Notes under the pieces: generated by a model
What the model saw: only the letters and a program-made list of their open reading frames with translations
Database searches by the model: none
Told to the model about the DNA's origin: nothing
Shown here: piece by piece, positions 59,105-64,000 of the stretch
Layout of the letters: each line of letters starts with the position of its first letter
Position numbering within the stretch: position 1 is the first letter of the stretch
Translations under genes and position numbers: made by a program
Source: Thozetella sp. PMI_491
Lineage: Eukaryota; Ascomycota; Sordariomycetes; Chaetosphaeriales; Chaetosphaeriaceae
Length of the DNA stretch: 64,000 bases
Reading direction: 5' to 3'
Assembly: GCA_021432635.1 (NCBI GenBank)
Contig: MU270017.1
Location: 248,001-312,000, forward strand

Positions 59105-60393
59105 GTCGATTCTCTTTGAGCGTCAGCAGCGTCCTAGGACAATCGGCTGAAGCTACCCCCTTTCCTCGCAGGCGAGACAAGTCAATACACAAACACCAGG
59201 CCCAGCTATGAGCCGCCTTGCAACTAGATCTGGCTAGTGTAGTATGAGCAAAAGCGACCCTAATTGGTCCCCACGACCCTGAGAATGACCGTTTTGGGAC
59301 AGACGTAATCCACGTCGAGGCGCAGAGGTTTGGCAGGGTTGGTACAGCATCGGGACGAGCACTCCGGTCGGAGTTGGGCTCCAAATCTACGTAAGCCGTC
59401 GTGAGGGGGGGACCGGGCGTCACAATCTGTGAACCGTCGGCAGATTTCACCCGATGCATTTGGTGGTGTGCATTCGAGGCTGCAGGATGGAAGCGAGCCT
59501 CGGCCGCCCCCGTTGAACCCGCATTCAACTACCCTGCAACTTGCAGCATATGCCTGCCCGGCAACTACTTGATCGGCAAGTATGTACCTAATACAAGATG
59601 CAAAGATGGACCAACATGCGTGGTGGGCCCCCAACCAACCGAGCCCCAAATATTGGGGGAGGTGGGGTTCGTCGGCATGCTAGCTGCGGCCGCCCGCGGG
59701 GAGGTTTCATTGTCAAGTGTGACACTTCAGTGGCGGCGCTGAAGCTGAAGCCTGGTGCTAACTCTGGTGCCAACCTGTGTGTGCCGCCTCACGTGCAGAC
59801 TCTCGTGGGGACGATACAGACGAGGGAGAGGGCAATGGCCGTTCTTATCTCGTCGGTTGGAGTTTCCGACAGAGTCGCGCCTGTCACGCAGCGTCTCCAA
59901 CCTGACCGGGGCTGTGGGATTAGCACCCTCAATATAGCACCCCGGCGCCATAAGGGGAATGAGGGGAATGTCCGTGTACAGAAGCCAGAACGTGGACTAC
60001 GATCCCACGTACCGCCATCGTACCCTTGCAGTAATGAACCGCCGGGATGCAGAGACTGACAGCCGCGGGGGGTTTGCTATCTACGGACCGGGTGTGAAGA
60101 TAGTCAATTAGAACTCTGCCCCTGACCCAATACTCGTCGTTGCTCCCAAACTCCCCAGATAACAGCATCCTCTCGTCGCGTACTTAGGACCAGAGGCGCC
60201 CGAGTTCTTGGGTCAATTTGACTTAGACCCACTCCCAACTTTATTTGCGAGACTAAAAGGGACCACCCGCCAGGTCTAGACTCCGCGTGCTAAGCACCTA
60301 GAAAGTATATTTCTTTCCCTCTAGCTGCTGTGTTTGTTGGAAGATACTCCAAACTTTGCATTCGTCTAGCGCTCATCGCGTCTGTCGCCCGCC
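59105..60393. promoter_or_regulatory. divergent 1.3 kb region between GMC oxidoreductase and NCS1 permease
   Basis: Two start codons face away from each other here. Open frames inside (for example 59598-60059 plus) have no domain. The region probably holds both promoters; no binding site is clear. Confidence 0.4.
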
Positions 60394-62358
60394 ATGGGGG
60401 TGTCAAGCATGCTCAAGAAACTGGAGGTGAAACCAACGGATGACGAGTTCGAGTCGATCGAGACGACAAGATGGGGAAACAAGGACGTCTGTAGGTACTC
60501 CCTGTGGAGTTCGTCCCCAGACCAGCCCGCTTGCTGCGCTTGCTGGAGTCGAAGCCTTCCTTGTTGCCTGAACTGGTCCCACTGACTGTGTAATCTGCAG
60601 ACCCGATCCCGCACGACAAGCGGACGTATGGATGGCTGGCTTTCTATGCCTACTGGGGAACCTGCGGCGTGTCATTGTCATCCTGGACGATAGGAAGCAG
60701 CTTGATAGGCATCGGGCTCACGCCAGGTCAGGCGTGCGGCGTTGTGGTAAGTGTGACATACAGCCAAGCTGCAAGGACACGGTATTTACAAAGCGGGCAG
60801 GTCATCGGATGTGTCATAGCCTCTGCGAGCGCGTACCTCAACGGCACGCCCGGGACGAAGCATCATCTTGGATATGGTACCTTGGCTAGAGCGGCCTTTG
60901 GGCTGTGGGGCTCGTACTTCGTCGTGATGCTCAACGTCTTCCAGTCGTTTATCTTCTATGGAACGCAGATGTACTTTGGAGGTAAAGCTGCTGCGTCATC
61001 CAGGTAGCTCGAATGGGTGTGCTAACCATTCTGTAGGAGAGGCTTTTGTCATCATTCTGAACTCCATCTTCCCAAGCTTCCTGCACATGGCCAACACCTT
61101 GCCGGCTAACGCAGGGATAACCACTCCGGAGCTCGTCGGCTTCATCCTATTTATCATTCTCTACTTTCCGGTCATCTACTTCATCCCTCCGCATCAGGTT
61201 CAAAAGTTTCTGGTCCCAAATCTCGTGGTTGCCTCTGCGACTCTGTTTGGTATTATGGGCTGGGCGGTACATGCCAACGGTGGCAAGGTCAATCTTGTTT
61301 CGCCATCTATCGAGGTACCTAGCTCCCAGATTGGCTTCATCATGGTACAGGGCATCACTAGTATTGCTGGCACCTACACGGGAGGCTCAGATCGAGTGAG
61401 CGACTGGACCCGCTACGCGAAGCACCGGCATTCGCCGACTCCGGCCCAGTTGACCGCACTGCCTCTCACAGTCACTCTGTTCGCGCTGCTTGGCATTATT
61501 ACGACCTCGGCAACCACCGAGATGTTCGGCACCGTGCAGTGGAACCCCCTGATCATGCTTCAAGTCCTCCAGGCAACCCAGTACACCGCTGCTTGCCGCG
61601 CGGGAACTTTCTTCGCAGGCGTTGGTCTCCTTTCCGTGACTGTGTTTATCAACTATACACAGAACTGCGTCAGCTCGGGCATGGACGTAGCCATGCTTAT
61701 TCCCCGATGGGTGTCACGGAGGCGCGGGAGCATCATCTTCAGCGTCCTAGGCGTTCTCGCGAATCCCTGGCGTTTCTTAACCCAAGCCCAGACCTTCATC
61801 ACTGTGCTCTCCTCCTTCGGAGTCTTGTGAGTGTTAATCCTCCTCCTAGCTTCTTCCGTTTTATACAGCTGTCCATGGACTAACGTTCCCCTTAGCATGT
61901 CCCCCGCCGCGGCCATCTTGGTGGCCGATTTCTGGGTGGTGCGACGAACGAAGTGGAATATTCCAGATCTGTACACGCCAGGTGGGATATACTGGTTCTG
62001 GAATGGCTTGAACTGGCGCGCATTCGTATCGTATATTCTCGGGGTGGTGTGGGCGCTTCCTGGGTTTGTCATGGCCGTGGGCGGGCCTTCGGTAGCCGAC
62101 GGATGGTACCACATGTACCAGATATCGTTCTTTTTCGGATATTTCGTTTCTGGGGGCCTTCACATTCTTCTCAACTACTTTTTCCCGCCGCCAGGGCTTG
62201 GGGTCCAAGTCAATTTCGAGCTCATCGATGGCAACTTCGTTGGCGTGGCACAAGGCTCCACGGATTCCGGAGACAGCGTGCAACAGGAGCCGGACGACGT
62301 CGAAAAAGGTGTGGCCTCTTCGACGCACGAATCCGGGGCTGAGGCGCGAGGAGACTAG
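60394..62358 (+). CDS. NCS1-family nucleobase/allantoin permease (Fur type)
   Basis: Five exons (60394-60490, 60601-60746, 60801-60981, 61037-61826, 61896-62358) give 558 aa. WLAFYAYWGTCGVSLSSW in helix 1, LNGTPGTKHHLGYGTLARAAFG, FYGTQMYFGG and YTGGSDRVSDWTRYAK match NCS1 transporters of the Fur group, which import uracil, allantoin, uridine or related compounds with protons or sodium. About 12 membrane segments are visible, with a long acidic cytosolic tail. The third intron-exon border is notable: the 54-nt intron 60747-60800 is a multiple of three without a stop, but removing it restores the family sequence GVVVIGCVIAS. Substrate cannot be fixed from the sequence. Confidence 0.91.
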
Positions 62359-62633
62359 CCCCTTTTTTCATTTATTTAGCTGCGATACCAGTCTTTCTAG
62401 TTCTTAATATTTGCTCTGAGACACTTCGGCCATGGTAGTGCTAGCGCCTTGTGGGATGTCAATGACGCAAGACAATAAGCACCAGCGCTTTGAACTCCGA
62501 AGAACGCAAAGTCATCGCATCATATATTGAACAATACGTTGTACGGACGAAATAGAGTGAAGATAAAAGACAACGTGCCCTTCTATGGGTTGCATCTTCC
62601 GCGCTCAGCATACAACTGCTTTCATTTTCGACA

Positions 62634-63468
62634 ATGGGTATCTCACTCTCGACAGCCCGGTGGCTAGCCCCGGCAAGCTTCATCGTCGACTTTGCGGCGC
62701 AAAACTACGGCATGCTGAGCAAGCCAAATATGAAGGATGTTCACGATGCAAACCTTTCCTTTTTCTCGCCCCAGCCCTACTTTATCGCAGGCTTCTTCTT
62801 CCCGCAGCAGCTGTTTCAACTTGCCTGGCTTTGGAATCTTTGCAGGGCGAAGAGCACCAGCGCTGGTGTAGACAAAGATGTCGCCACGATGGTTGGCTTT
62901 GCACCATTTTACGCCGTGGGGAATATCTGCATTGCGAGTGAGGAGCCTCTTAGGATACCATGAAACCTCATTCCCAAACTAATATCTTGTCATAGCATGG
63001 ATGATCTTTTGGAACCAGTCGCAGCTTAAGACGTCGAATGTATTCGTGGTGATCAACAGCCTGTCCCAGCTGTTCTACATCTCGACCCAGCTGCCGACCA
63101 TGGACCTTGGCTCGCGCACCTCAGTGCTCACGCACATCGTATCCAAGACGTTCGCGGGTATCGGCGTCCTGGATCTGCTCCACAACGGGTCCGTTGCATA
63201 CTTCAACCATCAGGGGCCGTCTATCCTTGTCAAGGCGCTCACTGGGATCGGGTTCGGCGCCCTCGCTGCTTATAGTGACTGGATCTTCGGCGGGTGCTTA
63301 GTCTACGACCTGATCGCGTTGGGGGTCGGACAGCGATCGTACGGCAACACATCCTGGGGAAACCTGTTGTTCGCATATGCAGGTGGTGCCGCAGCTATCG
63401 TGGCCGCTAAAAATATAACCTGGCCACCATACACAAGACAGGCTCGTGGGTACGAGGCGCTGCACTAG
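62634..63468 (+). CDS. multi-pass membrane protein, function unknown
   Basis: Two exons (62634-62937, 62996-63468) give 258 aa. The start ATG has the context GACAATGGG. Around six or seven hydrophobic segments are visible, with aromatic-rich stretches such as PQPYFIAGFFFPQQLFQLAWL, and there are almost no charged motifs. No signal peptide distinct from the first helix, and no catalytic motif that I recognise. It looks like one of the small conserved fungal integral membrane proteins without assigned function. It follows the NCS1 permease by 275 nt on the same strand, but a functional link is only a guess. Confidence 0.8.
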
Positions 63469-63912
63469 GACAGCCGTGTTGTTGTCGGAGTTACGATATC
63501 TGAAGTAAGGATATTTAATGTCGATCTCTCATGATATAGCTCCTTCTAGAAAGAAACATATTACTGAGTATAGGTTGCTTTATTCCTGATAGGTGACCTG
63601 CTGCCCAGCCGCAAAGCATTTATTGATCCGTAGACAGTGGCGGCGCGGGGCATCTCGCATTCACTAGGTATCGTATCGCCCGCGGGGTGACGTGCCCCGC
63701 TACGTACGGGCGACACCGGCTCCGGGTCGTCGCTAGGTCGTCTATCGGAACAAGAGGCCGACAAACTAGGGGAAACTACCAGATTTGTGTTTCTGATTCC
63801 TCCATAATCCAAATCTCAAAGTGAATGAATGCATGATAGTGCATCCAGCACCTCTCTGCCTACAAGTTTGTACTCGATCCGCCCCAGCCAAACCCCCTCG
63901 CTCACTTGAGCC
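63469..63912. other. intergenic, 444 nt
   Basis: No gene seen. Holds the 3' end of the membrane-protein gene and the promoter of the gene cut by the window edge. Confidence 0.4.
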
Positions 63913-64000
63913 ATGGCTCTCCCCGCACCCGATCTCAATATCCCCCCCTCAACCGCCACGGTTGACGTATCCATCATCAACACCACGGCCACGCTGCATG
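63913..64000 (+). CDS. 5' end of a gene, possibly a metallo-beta-lactamase-fold hydrolase
   Basis: An ATG in the context GAGCCATGG opens a frame MALPAPDLNIPPSTATVDVS that runs to the window end (29 codons). From memory of the family, the opening resembles fungal metallo-beta-lactamase-fold hydrolases, which often begin with a Leu/Pro-Ala-Pro segment and a VDVSIIDT strand. The metal-binding His motif would lie beyond the edge, so this is tentative. Confidence 0.45.
   Translation, partial: MALPAPDLNIPPSTATVDVSIINTTATLH

Overview
The window looks like nuclear DNA of a filamentous ascomycete, most likely a Sordariomycete; I cannot name the species. Genes on both strands are mostly broken by 50-130 nt introns with GT...AG ends. 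The gene content is typical of such fungi: a highly reducing polyketide synthase, an alpha-1,3-glucanase, an NCS1 permease, GMC oxidoreductase, TRI12-like and sugar MFS transporters and a full-size ABCB pump. I saw no rRNA, tRNA, CRISPR array or intact transposon. Most splice models were built by hand from donor/acceptor sites and phase, and for every gene whose exons I summed the coding length came out as a multiple of three.

Layout. 0.4-1.4 kb (+): UBC6-type tail-anchored E2. 3.7-5.8 kb (+): TRI12-like MFS transporter. 6.6-7.9 kb (+): aldo/keto reductase. 8.3-11.0 kb (+): intracellular GH2 beta-mannosidase. 11.1-11.9 kb (-): alpha/beta hydrolase. 12-15.4 kb: gene-poor, partly AT-rich stretch. 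15.4-16.6 kb (+): secreted Gly- then Ala/Pro-rich repeat protein. 17.4-19.6 kb (-): secreted GH71 alpha-1,3-glucanase with two C-terminal Cys-rich binding modules. 23.4-28.3 kb (-): full ABCB transporter. 30.7-31.6 kb (-): FSH1/LovG-type serine hydrolase. 34.3-41.3 kb (+): highly reducing PKS. 42.0-43.1 kb (+): short-chain dehydrogenase. 44.6-46.5 kb (-): hexose-type MFS transporter. 46.5-51.9 kb: 5.3 kb without a gene. 51.9-54.4 kb (-): TRF4/Cid14-type non-canonical poly(A) polymerase. 54.8-56.4 kb (-): aldehyde dehydrogenase. 57.2-59.1 kb (-): GMC oxidoreductase. 60.4-62.4 kb (+): NCS1 nucleobase/allantoin-type permease. 62.6-63.5 kb (+): multi-pass membrane protein of unknown function. 63.9 kb (+): 5' end of a gene cut by the window edge.

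How the genes may work together. The main candidate system is a small polyketide locus at about 23-43 kb. It holds a PKS with KS-AT-DH-ER-KR-ACP, no methyltransferase and no thioesterase; a divergently transcribed stand-alone hydrolase of the family that releases HR-PKS products in trans; a downstream SDR; and an ABC exporter. The GMC oxidoreductase and aldehyde dehydrogenase at 54.8-59.1 kb could form a two-step alcohol-to-acid route. GH71, beta-mannosidase and the sugar transporters fit a polysaccharide-degrading lifestyle. UBC6 and TRF4-type polymerase are housekeeping genes flanking this accessory content.
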